Positions 35,612 through 46,091 of a stretch of 57,807 nt of DNA are shown here, piece after piece (position 1 is the first letter of the stretch; each line of letters starts with the position of its first letter). Under the pieces are notes generated by a model. The model did not search any database and was not told the origin of the DNA. It saw nothing but the letters and a program-made list of their open reading frames with translations. This stretch comes from Deltaproteobacteria bacterium (GTDB lineage: Bacteria > Desulfobacterota > Desulfarculia > JACQYL01): the NCBI GenBank assembly GCA_016208165.1, contig JACQYL010000082.1, positions 1 through 57,807 on the forward strand. The letters run 5' to 3'. The translations under genes and the position numbers were made by a program.

Positions 35612-36618
35612 CTCCTTTCATTATACCCATTTTTACACCCCATTTAGGGTGCCCGCACAGATGCGTATTCTGCAACCAGCACGCCATTACGGGAACACGG
35701 TTGGAGATCCATCGAATTCCCGGAATCATCGAGACGGCTCTCTCTTCCCCTAAACGGAAGAACCGACCGGTTGAGATCGCGTTCTACGGAGGCAATTTCG
35801 CTTCCTTGCCCGACGACGTCCAGGCGGATCTCCTCTCGCCCTGCATGAAGTACATAGAGTCCAAAGTGGTCCGGACCATCCGCATTTCCTCTAGACCGGA
35901 CTCGTTCGACAGGCGCGTCGTGCAGCGCCTCAAAGACCTGGGGGTCGGCGCCATAGAGATCGGAGCCCAAAGCCTCGACGACAGTGTGTTGAAACTCAGT
36001 AAAAGAGGACATACATCTCGTCAGATTCAAGAAGCGGCTGGATTATTGCACTCGGCCGGCCTGCACGTCGGTATTCAAATCATGCTCGGGCTTCCGGGTG
36101 ACACCCGACAGAAAGCCTTGGACACGGCGCAGAAGGTGGTGGAACTCGGTCCGCAGATAGCCCGTATCTACCCGACGGTAGTTCTGCGAGACAGCGAATT
36201 GGCTCATCAATACCTCATGGGCAGATACCATCCTTTGTCTCTGGAGGAAGCAGTTGGACTCTGTAGCGAAATATTGAATATACTGGAACGAGGTGGCGTC
36301 CGGGTTATCCGAATGGGACTTCAGGACAGCGAGTCTCTCACCGGAAGTAACGGCCTTTTTGCTGGGCCCCACCACCCGGCTTTCGGACAACTGGTCCGGG
36401 CCGCTTCATGGCTGCACCGGGCCCAATCTGCGATTCAGGCCTGCTCCTGTCCGGGCGACGGGGGATGTTTCCGCGTACACCCTTCCCAGGTGAGCAACCT
36501 GAAGGGACAGAGAAGTAGTAACTTGCGAGCACTAGAAAAGAACTGGGGCCTCCGAAAACTTAGTGTTGTCGGAGATCCCTCACTGGACATAACGGAATGC
36601 TGTTTTGAACCGGACTGA
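35599..36618 (+). CDS. Radical SAM protein, Elp3-like without acetyltransferase domain
   Basis: The 339-residue protein has the radical SAM cluster motif CPHRCVFCNQ (C-x3-C-x2-C near residue 18) and further family features (AFYGGNFASLP, ISSRPDS, EIGAQSLDD, GLQIMLGLPGD-like segment). It resembles the Elp3 catalytic domain but lacks the GNAT acetyltransferase part. Genes of this type commonly sit between rnc and era. Its product is uncharacterised; a role in tRNA or rRNA modification is inference. The likely start is a GTG at 35599 that overlaps the end of the MazG-RNase III gene by 13 bases. Its own end overlaps era by 14 bases. Confidence 0.8.
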   Translation: MASLTPFIIPIFTPHLGCPHRCVFCNQHAITGTRLEIHRIPGIIETALSSPKRKNRPVEIAFYGGNFASLPDDVQADLLSPCMKYIESKVVRTIRISSRPDSFDRRVVQRLKDLGVGAIEIGAQSLDDSVLKLSKRGHTSRQIQEAAGLLHSAGLHVGIQIMLGLPGDTRQKALDTAQKVVELGPQIARIYPTVVLRDSELAHQYLMGRYHPLSLEEAVGLCSEILNILERGGVRVIRMGLQDSESLTGSNGLFAGPHHPAFGQLVRAASWLHRAQSAIQACSCPGDGGCFRVHPSQVSNLKGQRSSNLRALEKNWGLRKLSVVGDPSLDITECCFEPD

Positions 36619-37504
36619 GATCTACAAATCGGGATTTGTCGCTTTGATCGGAACGCCCAACGCGGGCAAGTCGACCTTACTGAACCGGATTTTGGGGCAG
36701 AAGATATCCATTACTTCCTCGAAACCTCAGACCACGAGAAATCGCATACTGGGTGTAAGGCATTACGATGGAGGTCAAATGGTCTTCTTGGATACTCCCG
36801 GTATCCACCGCGCCCAATCGAAACTGAACCAGCGGATGGTATCGACGGCGACGTCCACCCTCTCCGAAGTCGACGCCATACTCTGGGTGCTCGACGCCTC
36901 CACGTCTGCCTACAGGGATTCGGAGGAGCTGATTGCAAGCCTTTTACTCGACTCATCGGCGCCGGTAGTCCTGTGCGCAAACAAGGCGGACCTCGTATCG
37001 GAAGAGACTCTCCAGGAGGCCATCGAGCGAGTGAAATCCGGACAGCGCTTTCAACGAATCCTGACGGTTTCCGCCCTTCGTGGAACAGGCATAGATGAAT
37101 TGCTGGGCGAAATCGAGCGCCTGCTTCCCGAAGGCCCTCCCTATTTCCCACCGGACATGGTGACCGACCTTCCGGAACGTTTTCTGGCGGCCGAAATTAT
37201 TCGGGAGAAAGTCATCAGGCTGTGCTCTCAGGAAATACCCCACGCCGTGGCGGTCACCGTAGATTCATTCAAGGAAAACGAAGCCAAAAAGATGGTTGTG
37301 ATCCAGGCCACCATTCATGTGGAACGCGACTCTCAAAAGGGAATTCTGATAGGCAAGGAAGGCAAAATGCTCAAACGCATCGGTTCGTCTTCCAGGCAGG
37401 ATCTCGAAGTTTTGCTGGGAGTGCACGTCTATTTGGAGCTGTGGGTTCGCGTTCAGCGTGACTGGAGAAAGAAGGACCGGGCAATTGAGGATTTCGGCTA
37501 TTAG
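36605..37504 (+). CDS. era: GTPase Era
   Basis: The 299-residue protein has all five GTPase motifs (GTPNAGKST, the TT pair after SSKPQ, DTPG, NKAD and SALRGTG). It ends with the KH RNA-binding domain (GILIGKEGKMLKRIG). Era binds the 3' end of 16S rRNA during small-subunit assembly. The start appears to be a TTG at 36605 overlapping the upstream radical SAM gene, which suggests translational coupling. Together with RNase III upstream this forms the common rnc-era ribosome-maturation cluster. Confidence 0.93.
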   Translation: MNRTEIYKSGFVALIGTPNAGKSTLLNRILGQKISITSSKPQTTRNRILGVRHYDGGQMVFLDTPGIHRAQSKLNQRMVSTATSTLSEVDAILWVLDASTSAYRDSEELIASLLLDSSAPVVLCANKADLVSEETLQEAIERVKSGQRFQRILTVSALRGTGIDELLGEIERLLPEGPPYFPPDMVTDLPERFLAAEIIREKVIRLCSQEIPHAVAVTVDSFKENEAKKMVVIQATIHVERDSQKGILIGKEGKMLKRIGSSSRQDLEVLLGVHVYLELWVRVQRDWRKKDRAIEDFGY

Positions 37505-37538
37505 CCCGGCGTCTTCATGAAATCGTCTACCGTGGTTT

Positions 37539-38255
37539 TCAGTCCAAAAGATGATCCTGAAACCACTTTTCCGTCAATTCGTATGCCTGACGGCGGAGGG
37601 TCGGATCGGACAGACGATGATCCCCACCGGCGATAATCTCCAGGCGCCTGGGCTCTGAAAGTGCTTCGTAGAGCGATCGAGCGTGAGCCTTCGGCACCAG
37701 TTCGTCACGTTCACCATGCACGATCATGACACGCTCCAATCCCGAGATCTCGGACAACAGGTCATACTGTTTCAAATCCTCGAAAAACGCCGGCGAGAGC
37801 ATCGAGACCTCATCGACCGGAGGTTTCTTGCGTCGATCGACGATGGTAAAAGGAGCGGCCCAGGAAACCACTGCACAAATGTCCGAATGGCGCGCCGCCG
37901 CCAAAAGGGACAGGAAACCGCCCAGACTGCTGCCCATGAGTCCGATCCTAGGCTTCCCCGAAAGCCGGCGGGTTCGCACCCAATCCAGAGCGCATTCCAG
38001 GTCCTTCAATCGACCGCTGATCGTAGTATCACTCAGATCACCGGCGCTTTCGCCGCATCCCGAATAATCGAAACGCAACGAAGCGATGTCCAAAGCTGTG
38101 AGTCTCCATCCCAACTCCACAAATTTCTCGCTGTCTTTCGAGCTGAGTAAACCGTGGGACACGATCACAATGGCTGATTCCCGTTTTTCAGGAACGTGTA
38201 AGACCGCTGAAAGCATACCCACACTACCGGGAAACGAGATTGAAATCTCTTTCAC
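37539..38255 (-). CDS. Alpha/beta hydrolase, serine-hydrolase type
   Basis: The 238-residue protein has an alpha/beta-hydrolase fold with the nucleophile elbow GLMGSSLGG (about residues 105-113). An acidic residue follows in MIVHGERDELVP, and a histidine near the end in AGGDHRLSDP, completing a plausible catalytic triad. The N-terminal SHGLLSSKDSEKF is typical of the YtmA/Hydrolase_4-type lipase or peptidase group. The substrate is unknown. It converges with era, with 35 bases between them, and has no operon partner. Confidence 0.82.
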   Translation of the reverse strand: MKEISISFPGSVGMLSAVLHVPEKRESAIVIVSHGLLSSKDSEKFVELGWRLTALDIASLRFDYSGCGESAGDLSDTTISGRLKDLECALDWVRTRRLSGKPRIGLMGSSLGGFLSLLAAARHSDICAVVSWAAPFTIVDRRKKPPVDEVSMLSPAFFEDLKQYDLLSEISGLERVMIVHGERDELVPKAHARSLYEALSEPRRLEIIAGGDHRLSDPTLRRQAYELTEKWFQDHLLD

Positions 38256-38867
38256 AAATGGTTATCCTTACTTATAAGCGAAAAATGATGTTCGGCGATT
38301 CGGGCCCACATGCTTCCGCATGAGGAACGGCCTCTCCTGTATGGTTCTGCAGGATGGAAATCAGAAGATCCGACGCTCCGGATGAAGGCAAAGCATTACT
38401 ATTGACAGACGTCCTTGCCTAGGCTATGTACAGACTGCGGTTGTGAAGATCGGCACGATGTAGGACGTAAACCCAACGAGCTTGAAGGAGCAACCAAGGT
38501 CGAATTGAACCCTGTGGCGAAGCCACAGACGAAAGCCGGGTTCTCTGTTCCGTCCTCTCACCGCTATTAAAACGGTCGTGCATGGGCCCTGCGGGGGATG
38601 GCTTCCGCCTTCGCACCGAGAAAAGCTGAACGAGCGGTCGTTCCTTTCTTTGATTTCCGTGCGGACGGCATATCCCGGGTCCTTGAAGGCTGCCATCTCT
38701 CTCCGAACCGCCAGGTTTGTACGGTTCCTTGGCGCGACCGCTCCTGCGCAATCACTTAGGTTGCGCATTCTATTAGAAACCGCTTTGGTTTACAATAAAC
38801 TATTTTTATTGATTTGGAGCTGGATGGACAAAGTATCATTTTTCGGAAGTTTCAAGGGGAACATTTC
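38256..38867. other. Long unassigned region between hydrolase and the Hdr cluster
   Basis: No convincing gene is visible in about 610 bases, although minus-strand open frames of 110 residues run through it with no recognisable similarity. A perfect small hairpin CTGTGGC-GAA-GCCACAG lies at 38512-38528. An AT-rich palindrome CAATAAA-CTATT-TTTATTG (38793-38811) lies 57 bases before the HdrC-like gene and could be an operator. The middle part is GC-rich and could hold a structured RNA, but I cannot match it to any family. Confidence 0.4.
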
Positions 38868-40509
38868 ATGCTTTTCTCTGTATGTTTGTATGTCGCTTTA
38901 GTTATCTTTGGAATCGGTATTTGCGTCCGGCTGGCATCGTGGTTTCGGTACCGAATAGGGAATGAAGCTCAGGCAATTACGGCTTGGGAGAGGATCTCTT
39001 CCGCTGTTTCAGGTCTGTTTCAAGTTGTTTTCAGCGCTAAGATAGGTACGCTTATTAAGGTATTCTTCCTGGACGTTCTGCTCCAGCGAAAGGTGCTGAA
39101 AGAAGATGTCGTTCGATGGATCATGCACATGTGCATTTACGGCGGTTTTACCTTGCTGTTATTGATGCTTCACGGGGTACTCGGCCACCGTAAACCCTTA
39201 CCTGTTCCTGAGGAATCTATTTGGCGCGCTGGTGATCCTGGGTCTGGCGATCGCCGTCGTCCGGCGTATAGTTGTGCCCGGCATGAGGCGGACGACCCGG
39301 CCCATGGATGTCTACGTCATGACCTTGGTGGGAATCATCCTGGTCTCCGGCGTTTTTCTGGAAGCGACCAAGATCGTGTCCTATACCAGCTTTCAAGAGA
39401 TGGTAGAGGAGTGGGCCTCCCTGGATGAGGACGAACTGGAACATCTGAAAGCGTATTGGGCCGAAGACTTCGGCGTGGTGTTTCCCGAACCCGTGGCCGC
39501 CACGGATCCGGACGCCCTTGAGATGGGAAAAGAGGTGCATGAGGTCAGCTGCGCCTCGTGCCATTCGAAACCGACCTGGGCGTTCCTGTCGTACGGCGTG
39601 TCCAAGGCCATCGGCCCCATAGCCGTGACCCTGACGGACGCCCGTACGCAGGTGGGACTCTGGTATCTCCATTTCCTGGTCTGTTTCGTGGGCCTGGCCT
39701 ACCTTCCCTTCAGCAAGCTCTTTCACATGTTGTCCAGCCCGGTAAGCCTTCTGGCCAACGCCGTCATGGATACCGGCGCGTCGGCGAGGGCCAACGTAGT
39801 GACCCGGCGGGCGATGGAGCTGGATGCGTGCACGCATTGCGCTACGTGCAGTATACACTGCTCCGTGGGGGTGGTGTTCCGGCAGATTGCCAATGAGACC
39901 ATCCTGCCTTCGGAAAAGTTGATTTCATTGAAGGCCATGGCATCGGGGAAACCGCTGGATGGGAAGGAACTCCGAAGGATCCAGGAGGGGAGTTACATCT
40001 GCACCAGCTGTTATCGGTGCACGTCGGTGTGTCCCGTGGGCATCAATCTGCAGGACTTGTGGCTGAGCATGCGGGAGGATCTGTTGCGTCAAGGATATCC
40101 TGAAAACGCGGCCTGGGCCCGCCACGTGCTTGCGGACCGGTTCGGCGGCGCGTTGAGGGACAAGAACGCATCCGTGACGCCCGCCGCCGGGGATCTGCAG
40201 AAGGACATGACGGTATCCCTGCAGGCCGAGACGTTTTCATCCTGTTTCGAGTGCCAGACCTGCACCAATGTCTGCCCGGTGGTCGGCAACTATGAAAATC
40301 CCCGGGAAACCTTGGGCCTGCTCCCGCACCAGATCATGCATTCGCTGGGCCTGGGCCTGGAAAACGAAGCGTTGGGTAATCAGATGATTTGGGATTGTCT
40401 GACCTGCTACATGTGTCAGGAACACTGTCCTCAGGGAGTTCAGGTGACCGACGTCCTGTACGAGTTGAAAAACAGGGCTTACGCCCGCCTGACCGACGAG
40501 GAAGCGTAG
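38868..40509 (+). pseudogene. HdrC-like membrane iron-sulphur protein with haem motif, frameshifted
   Basis: The gene starts at 38868 (MLFSVCLYVALVIFGIGI, with AGGGGAAC upstream) and runs to about 39175. There the frame shifts by one and continues to 40509. In the second frame, reading back from 39232, the sequence GYSATVNPYLFLRNLFGALV joins naturally to the first part. The whole encodes about five NarI-like membrane helices, a haem c site (CASCH), and four sets of iron-sulphur cysteines (CTHCATCSIHC, CTSCYRCTSVC, CFECQTCTNVC and CLTCYMCQEHC). It resembles HdrC/E or DsrM/K-type electron-transfer subunits. It leads an HdrCBA-like set. The shift could be genuine inactivation, programmed frameshifting or sequencing error; a stop at 39163-39165 in the second frame rules out initiation further upstream. 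Confidence 0.7.
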
Positions 40510-40562
40510 TCGAGGGGTTCCGCTGGACGACGCTGGTTACCGTTTATGATATCGAGGTTTTT

Positions 40563-41471
40563 ATGATTAAATTCGCATTGTTCCCGGGATGTAAGATTCC
40601 CTATTTCGTTCCCCAGTACGAAACGTCGATGAGGATGGTTTTGAAGGAATTGGATGTGGAGTTGGAGGACATTGAATTCAACTGCTGCGGATATCCCGTG
40701 AGGAATCTCCACGAGCGTTCGTATGTGCTTTCCTCCGCCCGGATCCTGGCCCTGTCCGAGGGACGTAATCTCGGCATTCTGACTCCGTGCAAATGCTGTT
40801 ACGGGAGTCTGAAAAAGGCGCAATATCTGCTCGAAAACCACCCGAACCTGCGCGATGAAATCAACGAGCTCCTGGCGGAGGAAGACCTCAAATACGAAGG
40901 CCGGATCGAGGTGAAACATCTTCTTTCCGTGCTTTTCCACGACGTGGGTCTTGAAGCCATCAAAGAGAAGATCACGAATCCGTACGAAGGGCTCAAAATC
41001 GCCACCCATTACGGGTGCCTCAAAATCGCCACCCATTACGGGTGCCATGCTCTGCGGCCGAGCAAGGTGGTTCAGTTCGACGATCCGTTGGCGCCGACCT
41101 TGTTCGATCGTCTGGTGGAAATCACCGGGGCGGTGAGCGTCGATTGGCCGCTGAAGCTTCAGTGCTGCGGCAACCCCTTGTGGGGCAAGAATGACGCTTT
41201 ATCCCTGGATCTGAGCGTGAAGAAGATCGAGGACGCCGCGAAATCGGAGGCGCACGCACTCTGTGTGGCCTGTACATACTGTCAGATCCAGTTCGACACG
41301 GTCCAGAAAGAGCATATCGCCGGCAGAGCCTCGAAGGTGACCATTCCCTCGATACTGTATCCCCAGCTTCTGGGGCTGGCCATGGGCATGGAGCCGGGGG
41401 CTTTGGGGATGGATAGGAATAAGATCAAGTCGGACAACGTACTCGAGTTCGTCTCGTCGTCCGCTGAATAA
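40563..41471 (+). CDS. HdrB-like CCG-domain heterodisulfide reductase subunit
   Basis: The 302-residue protein carries the two CCG domains that bind noncubane [4Fe-4S] clusters in HdrB. The first is FPGC, FNCCGYP and CKCCYGSL; the second is [19 protein letters not shown] and CTYCQIQF. It should receive or donate electrons for disulfide or heterodisulfide chemistry. A tandem 27-base duplication puts nine residues (LKIATHYGC) in twice, just at the start of the second domain, adding an extra cysteine near the cluster. The start at 40563 is chosen because FALFPGC opens the family; the open frame from 40389 overlaps the upstream gene. It sits between the HdrC-like and HdrA genes, 54 and 57 bases from each. 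Confidence 0.85.
   Translation: MIKFALFPGCKIPYFVPQYETSMRMVLKELDVELEDIEFNCCGYPVRNLHERSYVLSSARILALSEGRNLGILTPCKCCYGSLKKAQYLLENHPNLRDEINELLAEEDLKYEGRIEVKHLLSVLFHDVGLEAIKEKITNPYEGLKIATHYGCLKIATHYGCHALRPSKVVQFDDPLAPTLFDRLVEITGAVSVDWPLKLQCCGNPLWGKNDALSLDLSVKKIEDAAKSEAHALCVACTYCQIQFDTVQKEHIAGRASKVTIPSILYPQLLGLAMGMEPGALGMDRNKIKSDNVLEFVSSSAE
40992..41045 (+). repeat. 27-bp perfect tandem duplication inside the HdrB-like gene
   Basis: Two exact 27-base copies (40992-41018 and 41019-41045) encode LKIATHYGC twice in frame. The single-copy form would read smoothly into HALRPSK, as in other HdrB proteins. Confidence 0.9.
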
Positions 41472-41527
41472 GTTACACGCAATCTCGGTTTCCCCGTCCG
41501 GAAGTCAAGATTAGAAAGGATAAACAC

Positions 41528-44500
41528 ATGTCTGGAGAGAAGATCGGTTCCGTCATGGTGGTCGGCGGTGGGATCTCCGGGATGCAGGCCGCTTTGGACC
41601 TGGCCGAGTCCGGATTCTATGTCTACCTGGTGGAGAAGTCCCCTTCCATCGGTGGTATCATGTCCCAATTGGACAAGACGTTCCCCACCGAGGACTGCAC
41701 CACGTGAATTATCTCCCCGAAACTGGTCGAGGTCGGCCGGCATATCAACATCGAGTTGTTGTCCCTGTCTGAGATTGAAGCGGTTGAAGGAGAAGCGGGC
41801 AATTTCAAAGTGAAGGTTCGCCGCAAGGCCCGTTACGTCAAAGAAGGCGTATGCACGGGCTGTGGGGAATGCGCCATTGCGTGTCCCGTCGAGAGGCCCA
41901 ACGAGTTCGACAAAGGGCTTTCCAAACGAAAGGCCATCTACAGAGCTTTCCCCCAGGGGATTCCCATCACCTACGCCATCGAGAAGTTGGATCGGGCCCC
42001 CTGCGTTATCGCCTGTCCGGCGGGAGTCAATGTTCAGGGCTATGTCCAGCTTGTCGGGCAGGGCAAATACGAACAAGCCGTCCGGCTGATCATGGAACGC
42101 CTGCCGTTGCCCGGCGTGCTCGGGCGGGTCTGTCCTCATCCTTGTGAGTCTCAATGCCGAAGGCTCGAGGTAGACCAGGCTATCGCCATAAGGGACTTAA
42201 AACGCCACGCCGCCGACCACGTCGATCTCGAAACCCTGCCCGTTCCGGAGATTGTGGATCGAGAGGAAAAGGTGGCCGTCGTCGGATCCGGTCCGGCAGG
42301 ACTGACCGTGGCCTACTACCTGAGACTAAAGCGCTATCGAGTCACCATTTTTGAAGCGCTCGATTGTTTGGGCGGAATGCTTCGCGTGGGTATTCCGGAT
42401 TATCGATTGCCCCCCGATATATTGGACAAGGAGATCAACTACCTTCTGAAAACAGGCATAGAGGTGAAATCAGGAGTTCGTCTGGGCGTCGATTTCACGC
42501 TCGACAGCTTGAGAGAGCAGGGGTTCAATGCCATTTTTCTCGGAACGGGCGCCCACGATACGATGAAACTCAAAATTCCCGGTGAGGACGAGTTCGAAGG
42601 AGTTATCGACGCGGTGGAATTTCTGAGACACGTCAACCTGGGACTCCGCAAGCGCCCGGGTAATCGTGTGACCATTATAGGGGGAGGTAATGTAGCCATT
42701 GACGCCGCCAGAGCTGCAAAGCGGCTTGGCAGCACGGAAGTCACAATTGTGTACCGCCGCACCAAGGACGAAATGCCGGCCTATGCCGAGGAGATCGAAG
42801 GCGCTTTGGCCGAGGGCGTCCGGATGCACTTCCTCACGGTCCCGATTCGTATTCTGGGTTCCGACGGTAAAACCACGGGACTGGAATGCCTCAGGACCGA
42901 GTTGAGTACGCCTGACGACAGCGGCCGTCGTCGCCCGGTACCGGTGGAGGGTTCCGAATTCGTGATCGAATGCGACGTGGTCATTCCGGCCATCGGCCAG
43001 ATGCCCGACGTAAAATGGGCCGAAGGCTTGAGCGACCTGGCGCTCACCGCCCGGAGTATGTACGCGGTCAACCCGCATACCATGCAATCCACCGTGCCCG
43101 ACGTGTTTGCGGCAGGGGATTCGGTATCGGGCCCGGCTACGGTGGTAAAAGCCATAGCCGACGGTCACAAGGCCGTGGAAGCCATTCATGGCTATCTGAA
43201 CGGCGAGGATCTGGGAGCCCTGGCGAAAAAGTTAGAGGCACAGGAACCTCCCGGTCACAACTGGAACGATATTCCCGAGGATACTCCCGTGGAAAAGCGG
43301 GCAGCCGCGCGCCATAGGGACGTCCGGGAAAGCGTCGCCGGTTTTGATGAAGTCGATCTAGGGTTCCAGGAACAAGCGGCGAGGAGCGAGGCGTCCCGGT
43401 GCCTCAACTGCGGGATCTGCAGCGAGTGCATGGAGTGTGTTCGCGTGTGCGAAGCCAAGGCTGTGGATCACCGCATGGAGGAAGAGGTAAGAGAAGTTGA
43501 AGTGGGCGGCATCATCCTCGCCCCCGGCACCCAGCCCACGGATCCTGCGGTTTACGATACGTATGGGTACACCCGGTTCCCGAATGTCATGACGAGCCTG
43601 GAATTCGAACGTATGCTCAGCCCCTCCGGCCCGTACGAAGGCCACGTCGTACGGCCGTCCGACCACAAAGAACCCAAGAAAATAGCGTGGTTGCAGTGCG
43701 TCGGCTCCAGAGACGTGCACGAGGGCGCAAGACCGTACTGCTCCACGGTATGCTGCACCTATGCGATCAAGGAAGCGTCGGTAGCGAAGGAGCATGTAAA
43801 AGGCCTCGATACCGCCATTTTCTACATCGACATCCGGACGCACGGCAAAGGGTACGAACAGTACTACAACCGGGCCCGGGACCAGAAAGGGGTCCGCTTT
43901 ATCAAATCCAGGATTGCCTCGCTACGACAGGTGAGTAACTCAGGCGACCTGCAGATCTGGTATACCGACGAAACGGGTCGAAGACTCGAAGAGACGTTCG
44001 ACATGGTCATCTTGTCCGTAGGTCTCTGCGTCTCGGAAGAAAGCGTAGAACTCGCCAAAAAACTGGGCGTGGATCTGGACGCAAACGGCTATCCCGTGGC
44101 GAACGGCTTCGATCCCCTGAAAACGACCCGACCGGGCGTGTTCGCAAGCGGCACCTTTCGTAGTCCCAAAGCCATCCCTTCTTCGGTCATTGACGCCAGC
44201 GGTTCGGCCGGCGTCGCAGCGGCGCTTCTGGCCGATTCGCGAAACACACGGACGCGCTCTCGGGACATCCCCCGGCAAAAGGACGTGAGGGGCGAACCAC
44301 CCAAGATCGGCGTCTTTATTTGTGATTGCGGAAAAAACATCGCGGGTATCGTAGACGTGCCCTCGGTGGTGGAATATGCGAGGAACTTACCATACGTCGC
44401 CCACGTTCAAGAAACGTTGTTCACTTGCGCCCAGAACGTTCAGGAAGACATGGCCGAGATGATCCGGGATAAGGGGCTGAACCGCATTGTGGTGGCCGCC

Positions 44501-45979
44501 TGCACGCCAAGAACACATGCCCCTTTGTTTCAGGAAACTCTGGTAAAAGCGGGACTCAACCGGTACTTGTTCGAAATGGCCAATATTCGAAACCAGTGCT
44601 CATGGGTACACGCCGCCGAGCCGGATCTGGCCACGGAAAAATCCAAGGATCTGGTCCGAATGGCTGCCGCCAGGGCCGCTCAACTCGAGCCGCTTTTGGA
44701 ACACGAGCTTGAGATCAACCATGAGGCGTTGGTGATCGGAGGAGGTATTGCCGGTATGACCGCGGCGTTGAATCTGGCGGCGCAAGGGTACCACACCCAT
44801 CTCATCGAAAGAAGTCCTGTTCTGGGAGGCCAGGCCCGCAATCTCAGACAAGGGTGGAGGGGAGAAGACGTCCAGGAACACCTGAACCGGATGATCGCCG
44901 ACGTCGAGTCCCAGGATGCCGTGGATGTTCATCTCAACGCGGAAGTCAGGAATGTTGAGGGGTTTGTCGGTAACTTCAAGACCACGATCAAAGTAGGTAC
45001 GGAAGAGCGGGCTATCGAGCACGGAGTGATCATTGTCGCCACCGGCGCGTCGGAACTTAAGCCCAAGAACTATTTGTATGGCGAGGACCCCCGAGTCCTT
45101 ACCAATCTGGATCTGGACCGGAAACTGATGGACAACGAGAGCGCTCTCCGCGACACGCGCTGCGCCGTCTTCCTGCAGTGCGTGGGATCGCGCATTCCGG
45201 AACGCCCTTACTGCTCTAAAATCTGTTGCACGCATTCCGTTGTAAGCGCGCTTAAGTTGAAGGAAGTGAAACCGGAAATGGATGTGTACGTGATCTACCG
45301 GGATCTCCGTACCTATGGACTGAAGGAGGAGCTGTACCGGCGCGCCCGTCAGGCTGGAATTCATTTCATCCGATACGTGTTCGAAAACGGCTTCTCGGTA
45401 GCCGCAAACCCTGCGGGCCTTCAGATCGGTTTCACGGATTACGTACTTCAGAGAAGGGTGGAGCTTCGGGCGGATCTGTTGGCATTGGCGGCCGCCATGG
45501 CGCCGTACTCCGAGGATCCTCTGGGTCGTATGTTAAAGGTGCCTTTGAACGACGAGGGCTTTTTTTCCGAAGCTCACATCAAGCTGCGTCCGGTGGACTT
45601 CGCTACGGATGGTGTGTTCGTCTGCGGGCTGGCGCACAATCCCAAGCCCATCGACGAATCCGTCGTTCAGGCTATGGCGGCGGCCGCTCGGGCGGGCACC
45701 ATCCTGGCCAAAGAGCGGATGGTGCTGAAATCCGTGGTTTCTAAAATCAACGAGGACCTCTGCCGCGGTTGCGGCAAGTGCGTGGATGTCTGTCCGTATA
45801 ACGCCGCCGCACTGGTAACACTCGATTCCGGCAAAGAAGTCTCGAGCGTTATCGAAGCCGTGTGCAAGGGATGCGGGCAATGCGCTTCCGTCTGTCCGAC
45901 GGGCGCGGCCACCCTGCAACATTTTACGGACAATCTGATTCTAACCATGGTGGAATCCGCCCTCCAAAAAGCCGGGTAG
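41528..45979 (+). CDS. Giant HdrA-like flavoprotein with predicted selenocysteine and inserted GltD-like module
   Basis: Reading through an in-frame TGA at codon 60 gives about 1,483 residues. Before the TGA lie the HdrA FAD motif (VGGGISG, residues 12-18) and [15 protein letters not shown]; after it comes [18 protein letters not shown]. In HdrA proteins this spot is CxxC, with cysteine replaced by selenocysteine in known selenoproteins, so the TGA (C57-x2-U60) is almost certainly Sec. Ferredoxin-type cysteines follow ([12 protein letters not shown], about residue 108). A GltD-like region has its own iron-sulphur helices, FAD motif (VVGSGPAG, about 250) and NAD(P) motif ([11 protein letters not shown], about 383). 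A second HdrA-type part carries FICDCGKN, another FAD motif (VIGGGIAGM, about 1068) and two C-terminal ferredoxin clusters. Ribosome site GAAAGGAT precedes the ATG. An electron-bifurcating flavin role is inference. Confidence 0.85.
41705..41740 (+). promoter_or_regulatory. In-frame UGA with predicted bacterial SECIS hairpin
   Basis: The TGA is at 41705-41707. Fifteen bases later CTGGTC (41723-41728) pairs with GGCCGG (41735-41740), using two G-U pairs, around the loop GAGGTC. The loop begins 21 bases after the TGA and contains GGUC, as the E. coli fdhF SECIS loop does. This geometry fits insertion of selenocysteine by SelB. Confidence 0.72.
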
Positions 45980-46091
45980 CGCCGAGACCATGGTGACCTA
46001 CAACCTCGACTCCTTTCCGGTCTTCCTTTAGGTAGAGAGAGTTCAGGTCAGGTTTAGGGACGGTTCATCAGCCGTGAATGGCGGCCTTTGT

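Noticed and set aside
38419-38768. RNase P RNA or other named RNA on the minus strand
   Set aside because: A short AGAACCCGGCTT segment is reminiscent of the RNase P 3' end, but the universally conserved GAGGAAAGTCC region is absent.
41756-45979. Treating this as the complete gene with a downstream start
   Set aside because: It lacks the N-terminal FAD motif, which is encoded in the same frame just before the TGA at 41705; the Sec interpretation explains both parts.
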